64,000 bases of DNA from Niveibacterium sp. 24ML (GTDB taxonomy: Bacteria; Pseudomonadota; Gammaproteobacteria; Burkholderiales; Rhodocyclaceae). Shown here piece by piece: positions 17,797 to 25,679 of the stretch; within the stretch, counting starts at the first letter, position 1; every line of letters begins with the position of its first letter. Location of the stretch: contig NZ_JAPFHA010000006.1 in NCBI RefSeq assembly GCF_026586805.1, forward strand, positions 148,864 to 212,863, in the 5' to 3' direction. The translations under genes were made by a program, and so were the position numbers. The notes beneath the pieces are model-generated. The model was not told the DNA's origin, made no database searches, and saw only the letters and a program-made list of their open reading frames with translations.

Positions 17797-18528
17797 TCAG
17801 CTGGCGCTGCGCAGCTTGAAGCGGGGGAACAAGGGTTCGATCCGCGACACGAGCGCCGCCGGCAGCGCAGCCTCGCGCATCAGCCAGTCCTGCCCGCAGC
17901 CTTCGGCGCGGAAGGCCTGCAAGGCAAAGTCCTCCACCCCCAGGTGCGCCGCAAGCTGTGCAACCCGTTGCGCCGCAGCGGGCGAAACCAGCGCGCCGTG
18001 GTAGGTGAGGCGGAACTCATGCGCGACGCCGGCGGCCACCAGCGCCTTCGCCGACGCCCAGGCGCGCGCGCCACTGCCGCGCACGCCGGTGACGGTTTCG
18101 TACTCGGCAGGGTCAGTCTTGAGGTCAAAGCCAACCCAGTCGAGCTGCGGCAACAAGGCTTCGAGCCGCTCCGAATAGGCGCCGCCGGTGTGCAGGCCAA
18201 CCGCAAAGCCCAGTTCCCGCACGCGTGCAATCGCATCGGGCAGCGCGCGATCGGCGGTCGGTTCGCCGCCGGAGAACACCACCCCGTCAATGAAGCCGCG
18301 CCGGCGCGCGAGCTGCGCTTCGACATCGTCCCAGGCGATCGGCGCCGGGCCGGTACGGGTCTGCAGCTCGGGGTTGTGGCAGTAGCCGCAGCGCCAGGGG
18401 CAACCGCGCAGGAATACCACGGCGGCCAGCCGGCCGGGCCAATCGACGGTGGAGAACGCGTTGAAGCCGCCGACCTGGATGCGCTGCTGCCAGGGTGGGC
18501 GCGGCGCGTCGTGTTCGGGCAAGTCCAT
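17797..18528 (-). CDS. nrdG: Anaerobic ribonucleotide reductase activating protein
   Basis: This 243-residue radical-SAM enzyme generates the glycyl radical on the class III ribonucleotide reductase. The iron-sulfur motif is CPWRCGYC (CxxxCxxC), followed by the SAM-binding GGEPT (FSGGEPTAD) and a conserved GFDLKTD segment. It fits the longer NrdG subtype related to pyruvate formate-lyase activases. The ATG at 18528 is preferred because the protein-like sequence begins there and it sits 8 bp after the stop of the small nrdD segment gene. The order large nrdD, small nrdD segment, nrdG on one strand makes a single anaerobic operon. Confidence 0.9.
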   Translation of the reverse strand: MDLPEHDAPRPPWQQRIQVGGFNAFSTVDWPGRLAAVVFLRGCPWRCGYCHNPELQTRTGPAPIAWDDVEAQLARRRGFIDGVVFSGGEPTADRALPDAIARVRELGFAVGLHTGGAYSERLEALLPQLDWVGFDLKTDPAEYETVTGVRGSGARAWASAKALVAAGVAHEFRLTYHGALVSPAAAQRVAQLAAHLGVEDFALQAFRAEGCGQDWLMREAALPAALVSRIEPLFPRFKLRSAS

Positions 18529-18536
18529 CGGCGGCG

Positions 18537-18728
18537 TCAGACCTTGCCGCAGCACGCGGTTTCGCGGAAGTACTGGCGCTCGTAGAACTCGCCCTGCTTG
18601 CCGCGGTTGAAAGATGCGACCGGGCGGTGATAGCCCATCACTCGGGTCCAGATCTCGCAGGGCTGGCGTTCGGCATCGCTCAATTCCGGGTGGCCGGCGA
18701 AGCGTTCGGTACGGGTTTCGTGAATCAT
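18537..18728 (-). CDS. Stand-alone glycyl-radical segment of class III ribonucleotide reductase
   Basis: This 63-residue protein corresponds to the extreme C-terminus of NrdD. RVMGYHRPVASFNRGKQ matches the glycyl-radical loop, with Gly32 as the predicted radical site, followed by EFYERQYF. In many class III enzymes this segment directly follows the zinc-binding motif in one polypeptide. Here the large subunit stops after its CPKC motif, and this gene begins 21 bp later with its own AGGAG about 8 nt before the ATG at 18728. It would have to dock into the large subunit to give a working enzyme, much as the spare glycyl-radical protein GrcA (YfiD) repairs pyruvate formate-lyase. It also ends in an unusual ACCGKV tail. 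Confidence 0.85.
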   Translation of the reverse strand: MIHETRTERFAGHPELSDAERQPCEIWTRVMGYHRPVASFNRGKQGEFYERQYFRETACCGKV

Positions 18729-18749
18729 GTTCGGGCTCCTGTGTGGGGG

Positions 18750-20792
18750 TCAGTGCAAGGGCGCGGCAGCGCGTTTCTTCGCCAGCAGTTCCTCGTCGCA
18801 CTTCGGGCAGAACTTGTGTTCGCCGGCGATGTAGCCGTGCTTGGGGCAGATCGAGAAGGTCGGCGAGATGGTGATGTAGGGCACGCGGAAGCGTTCGAGC
18901 GAACGGCGCACGAGTTGTTTGCAAGCGTCAGCGGAGTCGATGCGCTCGCCCAGGTACAGATGCAGCACGGTGCCGCCGGTGTACTTCGACTGCATCGCCT
19001 CCTGGCGCTCCAGCGCCTCGAAGGGGTCGCCGGTAAAACCGACCGGCAACTGCGTCGAGTTGGTGTAGTACGGGTGGTCGTCGGTGCCGGCCTGCAGGAT
19101 CTCGGGCCAGCGCTTGCGGTCTTCCTTCGCGAAGCGGTAGGTGGTGCCTTCGGCCGGCGTGGCTTCGAGGTTGTAGAGGTGGCCGGTTTCTTCCTGGATC
19201 TGGCTCATGCGTGCGCGCAGGTGATCGAGCAGCTTCAGGGCAAGCGCTTCGCCAGCCGGCGTGGTGATGTCGTCCGCGTTGTCGGTGAAGTTGCGGATCA
19301 TCTCGTTCACGCCGTTGATGCCGATGGTCGAGAAGTGATTGCGCAGCGTGCCCAGATAGCGGCGGGTGTAGGGGAAGAGGCCGTCATCCATGTGGCGCTG
19401 GATCACCTTGCGCTTGATCTCAAGGCTGGTGCGGGCGAGTTCGACGAGTTCATCGACGCGCGCAAACAGCGCCGCCTCGTCACCGCGGTGCACGTAACCC
19501 AGCCGCGCGCAGTTGATCGTCACCACGCCCAGCGATCCGGTCTGCTCGGCCGAGCCGAAAAGTCCGTTGCCCCGCTTCAAGAGTTCGCGCAGGTCGAGCT
19601 GAAGCCGGCAGCACATCGAACGCACCATGTTCGGCTTGAGTTCGCTGTTCACGAAGTTCTGGAAGTAAGGCAGGCCGTACTTGGCCGTCATCTCGAACAG
19701 CGGCACGCAGTTGGCGTGGTCCCAGTCGAATTCCGGCGTGATGTTGTAGGTCGGAATCGGGAAGGTGAAGGCGCGGCCCTTGGCGTCGCCCTCCATCATC
19801 ACTTCGATGAAGGCGCGGTTGATCATGTCCATCTCGGCCTGCAGATCGCCGTAGGCGAAGGGCATTTCCTCGCCCGCGATGTAGGGGATCTGCTCCTTCA
19901 GGTCTTCCGGGCAGACCCAGTCGAAAGTCAGGTTCGTGAAGGGCGTCTGCGTGCCCCAGCGCGATGGCACGTTGAGGTTGTAGACCAGCTCCTGCATGCA
20001 CTGGCGCACCTCGTCGTAGCCGAGGCGATCCTTGCGTACGAAGGCGGCGAGGTAGGTATCGAAGGAGCTGAAGGCCTGCGCGCCGGCCCATTCGTTCTGC
20101 AGCGTGCCGAAGAAGTTCACGATCTGCCCCACCGCGCTGCCCAGGTGCTTGGGCGGCCCGGATTCAACCTTGCCAGGCACGCCGTTGAGGCCTTCCTGCA
20201 GCAGCGTGCGCAGCGACCATCCGGCGCAGTAGCCGGCCAACATGTCCAGATCGTGGATGTGCACATCGCCCTGCTTGTGCGCCTCGCCCACCTCGGGCGG
20301 ATACACATGGTTCAGCCAGTAGTTGGCGATCACCTTGCCCGAGACGTTGAGGATCAGGCCGCCGAGCGAATAACCCTGGTTCGCGTTGGCACGCACCCGC
20401 CAGTCGCTTTGAGACAGGTATTCGTTGATCGAACCGATTGCATCCACCACCGCGCGGCGGTCGGTGCGCAGCTTGGCGCGCTGCTCGCGGTAGACGATGT
20501 AGGCGCGCGCGGTGGCGAACCAGTCCGCCGCCACCAGCACCTGCTCGACGATGTCCTGGATCGCCTCGATGCTGGGCGTCTGGCCGTGAAAGCGGTGTGC
20601 CAGCACCTTGCCCACGGTGGCGGTCAGCCGCGCCGCTTCGCCCGCCTCAAACTCGCCCGAGGCGGCACCAGCCGCCGCGATGGCCTTGCGGATCTTCGCG
20701 ACATCAAAGGGCAGCGTGCGCCCGTCGCGTTTAAGGACTTGCGCCGGCAGGGCGCCAAGCAAAGGCTGGGAGACTGGGGAGAGCGCACTCAT
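18750..20792 (-). CDS. nrdD: Anaerobic ribonucleoside-triphosphate reductase, large part
   Basis: This 680-residue class III ribonucleotide reductase makes deoxyribonucleotides without oxygen. An N-terminal ATP-cone (about residues 18-110, KRDGRTLPFDVAKIRKAI) provides allosteric control. The catalytic barrel carries NANQGYSLGGLI, DVHIHDLDMLAGYCAGWS, PTYNITPEFDW and SMCCRLQLD. The C-terminus ends ICPKHGY...FCPKCDEELL, the zinc site, then stops without the glycyl-radical loop, which is supplied by the small downstream gene. The ATG at 20792 starts just before the ATP-cone; longer frames upstream are not protein-like. An FNR-like box and a TATAGT -10 lie upstream, which fits anaerobic induction. 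Confidence 0.94.
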   Translation of the reverse strand: MSALSPVSQPLLGALPAQVLKRDGRTLPFDVAKIRKAIAAAGAASGEFEAGEAARLTATVGKVLAHRFHGQTPSIEAIQDIVEQVLVAADWFATARAYIVYREQRAKLRTDRRAVVDAIGSINEYLSQSDWRVRANANQGYSLGGLILNVSGKVIANYWLNHVYPPEVGEAHKQGDVHIHDLDMLAGYCAGWSLRTLLQEGLNGVPGKVESGPPKHLGSAVGQIVNFFGTLQNEWAGAQAFSSFDTYLAAFVRKDRLGYDEVRQCMQELVYNLNVPSRWGTQTPFTNLTFDWVCPEDLKEQIPYIAGEEMPFAYGDLQAEMDMINRAFIEVMMEGDAKGRAFTFPIPTYNITPEFDWDHANCVPLFEMTAKYGLPYFQNFVNSELKPNMVRSMCCRLQLDLRELLKRGNGLFGSAEQTGSLGVVTINCARLGYVHRGDEAALFARVDELVELARTSLEIKRKVIQRHMDDGLFPYTRRYLGTLRNHFSTIGINGVNEMIRNFTDNADDITTPAGEALALKLLDHLRARMSQIQEETGHLYNLEATPAEGTTYRFAKEDRKRWPEILQAGTDDHPYYTNSTQLPVGFTGDPFEALERQEAMQSKYTGGTVLHLYLGERIDSADACKQLVRRSLERFRVPYITISPTFSICPKHGYIAGEHKFCPKCDEELLAKKRAAAPLH

Positions 20793-20831
20793 CGCGATAT
20801 ACAACCTGTAGTGTTTAGGCGTCGATTCGTA

Positions 20832-20837
20832 ACTATA
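20832..20837 (-). promoter_or_regulatory. Predicted -10 element of nrdD
   Basis: TATAGT is read on the minus strand about 40 bp upstream of the nrdD start. The -35 position is poor (GGGCTG), as expected for an activator-dependent promoter. Transcription would start near 20825, putting the FNR-like box at about -70. Confidence 0.45.
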
Positions 20838-20888
20838 TGTCGTACACGGCACCTCAGCCCATCCGGAATCTGGAAAGCATGACGTCGC

Positions 20889-20902
20889 TTGATGGAGGTC
20901 AA
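20889..20902. promoter_or_regulatory. FNR-like box upstream of nrdD
   Basis: TTGATGGAGGTCAA matches the FNR consensus TTGAT-N4-ATCAA at 9 of 10 positions. It lies about 100 bp upstream of nrdD and about 155 bp upstream of the divergent AmpG-like gene. Its inferred distance from the nrdD start site fits class I activation by an oxygen-sensing FNR protein. Confidence 0.65.
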
Positions 20903-21056
20903 TCCGGGCGCGCGGCGGGCTTGCATGCCGAGCCACCGTGCGGGTGTTGCGGCACGCGGCCTGCCGCCTGCGCGAGGCGCTCGCCCCGCTGCGCCTGCCC
21001 CTGGCAGGCGCCCGCCATGGTCTAATCGGCGCCAGGCCAACGCACCCACTTCCACC

Positions 21057-22562
21057 GTGTTCGCAACGATCCAACGATCCCACCGCCTGTTTGCAATCCT
21101 CCTGCTCGGCTTCGCCTCGGGCCTGCCGCTGGCACTGACCGGGCAGGCCATGCAGGCCTGGCTGACCGTGGATGGCGTAGACCTCGCCACCATCGGCTTC
21201 CTCGGGCTGGTCGGCATGCCCTACACCTTCAAGTTTCTCTGGGCGCCGCTGATGGATCGCTTCGAGCCCCCCTTGCTGGGGCGCAGGCGTGGCTGGCTGG
21301 TAAGCACCCAGCTTGCGCTGGCCGGCGTGCTTGCCTGGATGGCCAGCCTTTCGCCGTCCACCCAGCAACTGCTGTTCGCGCAGGCGGCGGTACTGGTCGC
21401 CTTCCTTTCTGCCTCGCAGGATGTGGTGGTGGATGCCTACCGGACGGATCTGGTTGGCGACACGCCTGAGCAAGGCCTGGGCGCCTCGCTGCATGTGTTC
21501 GGCTACCGCATGGCAATGATCATCTCGGGCGGGCTTTCACTGATCTGGGCCGACCAATGGCAAAGCTGGCCGCGCGTTTACCTGGTGATGGCTGGCGTGA
21601 TGGTGGCCGCCGCCGGGGTTTCGCTGCTGCTGGTGCCCTCGGTCAGCAGTGTGTCGCGGCCGCTGGCCTCGTCGCCGCGCCAGGAACTCACCGGCTTCAC
21701 GGCGATGCTGGTGGCCGTGGTGCTGGGCTGGGCGATCGGCCACTATGGCCTGCGGGCGCTGGGGCTGAACCCGGATGACGCGAACAAGTGGGTCCAACTC
21801 CTGTTCGTGCTGACCGAAATCGCGATCGCCCTGCCCCTGGCCTGGGTGGCGGCGCGGCGCGCGGGCTTCGAAACCCTGAATCGATCCCTCGATGCGTTCA
21901 TGTCGGTGCGTGGCGCAGGCGCCTTCCTGCTGCTGATCGTGCTCTACAAACTGGGCGACGCCTTCGCCGGCAGCCTGACCACGCCCTTCCTGATCAAGGG
22001 GGTCGGCTTCACGCAGGCGGAAGTCGGCATCGCCAACAAACTGATCGGCATCTGGCTGACAGTGATCGGCGCCCTGCTGGGCGGCGCAATGATGCTGCGG
22101 CTGTCCTTGTTCCGCGCCTTGCTGCTGTTCGGCGTGCTGCAGGGGGTATCGAATGCCGGCTTCCTGCTGCTGGCGGTACTCGGCAAGGGCGCGTGGGGCG
22201 GGGTGATGCTGCCCGCCTTCGATTGGGGCTTCGTGGCACTGCGCGAGCCAGCCTTGCTCGACTCGCTGTTGCTGACAGTGGTGGCCGGCGAGAACATCAC
22301 CGGCGGTATGGGCACGGTGGCCTTTGTGGGCCTCTTGATGAGCCTGTGCAGCAAGCACTTCTCGGCGACGCACTATGCGCTGCTCTCCGCCCTGGCGGCG
22401 GTCGGCCGCATTTATGTGAGCCCCTTGGCGGGCGTGCTCTCGCTTTCGATCGGCTGGCCCGCCTTCTTTGTGCTGTCGATCCTGCTCGCCGTGCCGGGTG
22501 TGGCCATGGTGTGGGCGATGCGCACACCGATCGACGCGCTCGCCACCCGGCCGGCCAATTGA
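21057..22562 (+). CDS. ampG: AmpG-family muropeptide permease-like MFS transporter
   Basis: This inner-membrane protein of about 501 residues has twelve or more hydrophobic segments. The first segment, GFASGLPLALTGQAMQAWL, and the adjacent PYTFKFLWAPLMDR are typical of AmpG permeases, which import anhydromuropeptides for peptidoglycan recycling. The SASQDVVVDAYRTDL and GENITGGMGTVAFVGLLMSL segments also fit. No other recycling gene is adjacent. The GTG at 21057 is the nearest upstream start before the first helix; no strong ribosome site is visible, so the start is tentative. The transporter family is clear and the muropeptide substrate is inferred from family resemblance. Confidence 0.82.
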   Translation: MFATIQRSHRLFAILLLGFASGLPLALTGQAMQAWLTVDGVDLATIGFLGLVGMPYTFKFLWAPLMDRFEPPLLGRRRGWLVSTQLALAGVLAWMASLSPSTQQLLFAQAAVLVAFLSASQDVVVDAYRTDLVGDTPEQGLGASLHVFGYRMAMIISGGLSLIWADQWQSWPRVYLVMAGVMVAAAGVSLLLVPSVSSVSRPLASSPRQELTGFTAMLVAVVLGWAIGHYGLRALGLNPDDANKWVQLLFVLTEIAIALPLAWVAARRAGFETLNRSLDAFMSVRGAGAFLLLIVLYKLGDAFAGSLTTPFLIKGVGFTQAEVGIANKLIGIWLTVIGALLGGAMMLRLSLFRALLLFGVLQGVSNAGFLLLAVLGKGAWGGVMLPAFDWGFVALREPALLDSLLLTVVAGENITGGMGTVAFVGLLMSLCSKHFSATHYALLSALAAVGRIYVSPLAGVLSLSIGWPAFFVLSILLAVPGVAMVWAMRTPIDALATRPAN

Positions 22563-22588
22563 CCGCGCGGCGCCTGCCGCGCCGTCGC

Positions 22589-24601
22589 TCAGAGCTTGAA
22601 GTGGCTGATCTCGGCCTGCAGTTCGCCGGCAAGCGACTCCAGATGGCGTGCTGTCTCCGCGTTATCGGCCACCGATGCGCTGGTTTCTTCGGCCATCTGG
22701 GCGATCTGTTCAACCCGCTGCGCCAGTTTGGTTGCCGCGCTGCTCTGCTCACGCAGGGCCATCGAGATATCGGTCACCGCATGCGTGACCTGCGCCGAGC
22801 CGCTGTGAATGGCCTGCATCGATGCGCCCGCCGCTTCGGTCAGGCCAACCCCGTGTTCGACCCGCGACACACCGGTCTTCATTGACTCGACGGCCTCTCG
22901 CGTGCCGCGCTGGATGATCTCGATCATCGCGGTGATTTCATGCGTGGACTTCGCCGTGCGCTCGGCGAGCTTGCGCACTTCGTCGGCCACTACCGCAAAG
23001 CCACGCCCCTGCTCGCCCGCACGGGCCGCTTCGATCGCGGCATTGAGCGCCAGCAGGTTGGTCTGATCCGCCACCTCGCGGATTACCCCGACCACCTTGC
23101 TGATCTCGTCGGAATGGCGACCAAGGTCTTCCACCACCGCCGAGGCACCCGACACGGCCTCGGCCACCGAGCGCACCTGACTGACCACCCGCGAGACGGC
23201 CGCCTCGCCATCGAGCGAAACACGCCCCGCTTCAGCGGCAACCCCGCCAGCCTCATCGGCGCTGCTGCTGATGTGCGATATGCCCACCGTCATCTGCTCA
23301 ACCGATGCCGCCATGCTCGACGCAGCGTCTGCCTCTTGCTGCGAGGCACTTGATATCTCGGAGGCCGAGCGCGCCATTTCCTGCGACGCGGCACTGACGC
23401 GATCAGCGCTTTCACGGGTTTTGCGGATCAGGCTCGCGAAGGCATCGGCCATGGTGTTGAAACTCTTGACCAGGCTGCTCATCTCGTCGCGCGTGCGGTC
23501 GGCAATCCGCACGGTCAGATCGCCCTGCGCCATCTGGCGCGCACCGCGCGAGAAATCGGCAATCTGTTCCATCATCGCGAAGTAGGCCCCCAGCCACAGC
23601 CACATCGCCAACGCCAGCAAGATCACCACGCTGGAGAAGTTGATCAGCATCGCGCGGCGATTGGCGTCAATCCGCGCTTCGATCAGTTGCGCGGTCGCCG
23701 GAATCATCGTCGTCAGCAGCTTGTCGTAGCCCTTGTCGATGGTGCGGGTGGTCAGATCGAAGTAGGCCTTCGGGTCGGTCGTAAAACTTGCGCCCATGAT
23801 GTCCTGCCGCACCAGATCGGTCACGTCCTTCACCGCCGAACCCAGTTCGTCGCCGGCGCCGGCCAGTTTGTCGCGCGCGTGCCCGCGCGTGGCTTTTTCC
23901 AGCCCCAGACGATAGAGCCGCATCTGGCCATCCACCTGCGCCAGCAGGGAAGCGAACTCGATCTTCTGCGCCTCGCTGATCTCTTTCTTGGTGAGGATCG
24001 CCGTGCCCCGCGCGCGGCTGAGCCCAAGGCTTTCCAGCACGCTGGGCAGCTTGTTGACGACGATGTCGATGAGGTAGAACGCGTCGGTTTCCGAATCGAG
24101 CATCAAGCCATATTCGTCGGCCAACGCGACGAGGAAGACGAGGCTATCGTCGATCAGCCGGGTATGCGCCGCGATGTTCTCTGGCGGGGCCGACTGCGCC
24201 CAGCCACCACGCAGCTGATCCCACTTGGCCTTGATGCCCGGCCAGGGCTCCGTGCGCGCGATCGGGCGATCGGCGATGGCTTGGTCGATCACGCCGAGCA
24301 TCTCGCCGATCTCTTTTTCGCGCGCGGCGCGGGTCTCTTCCAGCGCCTTGTTGCCCGACAGCACGGCAGTCGAAGCCCCCCGGTGAATCTGCAGGGCGCG
24401 AATCAGCTTATGGGTTTCCTGAATCCGTTCGAGCCCCTGCAACTCGCTGTTTGCATGGCGAATCTCGCCACTCATCGACACAAAGAGATGAAACAGCAGA
24501 ATCAGGATCGCCAGCGAGGTCATGGAGCCCATGACGAGGTACTTGCCGGGGTAGCTGAGCCGATTCATCAGGCTGATGGCGGGTCTGAACAGCGCTTTCA
24601 T
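22589..24601 (-). CDS. Methyl-accepting chemotaxis protein
   Basis: This 670-residue chemoreceptor spans the inner membrane twice (about 22-44 and about 323-346). The roughly 280-residue periplasmic domain is all-helical and contains [14 protein letters not shown], similar to nitrate/nitrite-sensing (NIT) domains. A HAMP domain ([21 protein letters not shown]) follows. The cytoplasmic signalling hairpin carries the near-invariant segment [20 protein letters not shown], which contacts CheA/CheW. No C-terminal CheR-binding pentapeptide is present. No chemotaxis genes are adjacent. The ligand is unknown; NIT-type sensing is a moderate-confidence suggestion. Confidence 0.93.
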   Translation of the reverse strand: MKALFRPAISLMNRLSYPGKYLVMGSMTSLAILILLFHLFVSMSGEIRHANSELQGLERIQETHKLIRALQIHRGASTAVLSGNKALEETRAAREKEIGEMLGVIDQAIADRPIARTEPWPGIKAKWDQLRGGWAQSAPPENIAAHTRLIDDSLVFLVALADEYGLMLDSETDAFYLIDIVVNKLPSVLESLGLSRARGTAILTKKEISEAQKIEFASLLAQVDGQMRLYRLGLEKATRGHARDKLAGAGDELGSAVKDVTDLVRQDIMGASFTTDPKAYFDLTTRTIDKGYDKLLTTMIPATAQLIEARIDANRRAMLINFSSVVILLALAMWLWLGAYFAMMEQIADFSRGARQMAQGDLTVRIADRTRDEMSSLVKSFNTMADAFASLIRKTRESADRVSAASQEMARSASEISSASQQEADAASSMAASVEQMTVGISHISSSADEAGGVAAEAGRVSLDGEAAVSRVVSQVRSVAEAVSGASAVVEDLGRHSDEISKVVGVIREVADQTNLLALNAAIEAARAGEQGRGFAVVADEVRKLAERTAKSTHEITAMIEIIQRGTREAVESMKTGVSRVEHGVGLTEAAGASMQAIHSGSAQVTHAVTDISMALREQSSAATKLAQRVEQIAQMAEETSASVADNAETARHLESLAGELQAEISHFKL

Positions 24602-24862
24602 GGCGTGCCTTCTCGCGTGCGAACGTCGTCGGTTTCCTGCCTAGCGGCATCGTGCCGCCAGACTTGAGGGCGCCCGCAGGTGATTATTCACGCTTGGCGA
24701 ACAGCCATGCCGAGTGTCGCTTGCCTCGCCCGGTTCAGGTGGATGCATCGTCACCTCAACTACACTCTGGCTCACGACATGCTCACAAGCAAACCCGCTC
24801 GGCTGCGGTGCCACGGCCAGTGCGGCCTTACACTGCAGCCCTCACCGCCCACCACCCGCACC

Positions 24863-25591
24863 ATGACCGACCTGTCCTCACGCCTGCTTGCCGCCGCCGA
24901 CACCTTGTCCGACGCCTGCAATGCGCTGCACTTTGCGGCGCCGATCTCGCATGTCTACAACCCGCTGGTCTATGCCCGCACCGCGAACGCGGAATACCTG
25001 CGCCGCTTCGGCGCCACACGCAAGCGCGTCGTCTTTCTGGGCATGAACCCGGGCCCGTTCGGCATGGTGCAGACCGGGGTGCCCTTCGGCGAGATCGCGG
25101 CGGTACGTGACTGGATGGGCATCACCGGAGGCGTCACCAAGCCCGCCATCGAAACCCCCAAACGGCCGATTGAAGGCTTTGCCTGCGCCCGCTCGGAGGT
25201 CAGCGGACGCCGCCTGTGGGGCCTTTTCGCTCAGCGCTTTGGCACGGCAGAGGCCTTCTTTGCCGAGCATTTCGTCGCCAACTACTGCCCGCTGGCCTTC
25301 TTCGAGCAAGCCCGCAACGCCACGCCGGACAAACTGCCCGCCGCAGAGCAGGCACCGCTGCTCGCCGCCTGCGACGCCCACCTGCGCACGATGGCCACGA
25401 TCCTTGAGCCCGAATGGTTGATCGGCGTCGGCGCCTGGGCCGAGGGGCGTGCCCGCACCGCGCTGGCCGGCCTGCCGGTCAAGTTCGGCCGCGTGCTGCA
25501 CCCCAGTCCGGCCAGCCCGGCGGCCAATCGTGGCTGGGCAGAGGCGGCGACACGGCAACTGGTCGATCAAGGCGTCTGGCCCGCCGGCTGA
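24863..25591 (+). CDS. SMUG1-like uracil-DNA glycosylase
   Basis: This 242-residue DNA repair enzyme resembles SMUG1, which removes uracil and oxidised pyrimidines from DNA. Motif 1 is GMNPGPFGMVQTGVPFGE, nearly the canonical SMUG1 sequence with an Asn rather than Asp as the catalytic residue. Motif 2 is HPSPASP in the C-terminal part. VYNPLVYAR in the N-terminal part and NYCPLAFF in the middle are further family segments. The length fits. SMUG1 is best known from animals and is patchy in bacteria. The ATG at 24863 begins a protein-like sequence. No DNA repair genes are adjacent. Confidence 0.87.
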   Translation: MTDLSSRLLAAADTLSDACNALHFAAPISHVYNPLVYARTANAEYLRRFGATRKRVVFLGMNPGPFGMVQTGVPFGEIAAVRDWMGITGGVTKPAIETPKRPIEGFACARSEVSGRRLWGLFAQRFGTAEAFFAEHFVANYCPLAFFEQARNATPDKLPAAEQAPLLAACDAHLRTMATILEPEWLIGVGAWAEGRARTALAGLPVKFGRVLHPSPASPAANRGWAEAATRQLVDQGVWPAG

Positions 25592-25679
25592 GGCACGGGC
25601 CCGCGCTTCAAGAATCGCGCGCTTGCGCCGTTGTTGAGAGGATCGCTCGTGATTCCGGGCGGCCCCGACAAACGCACGC

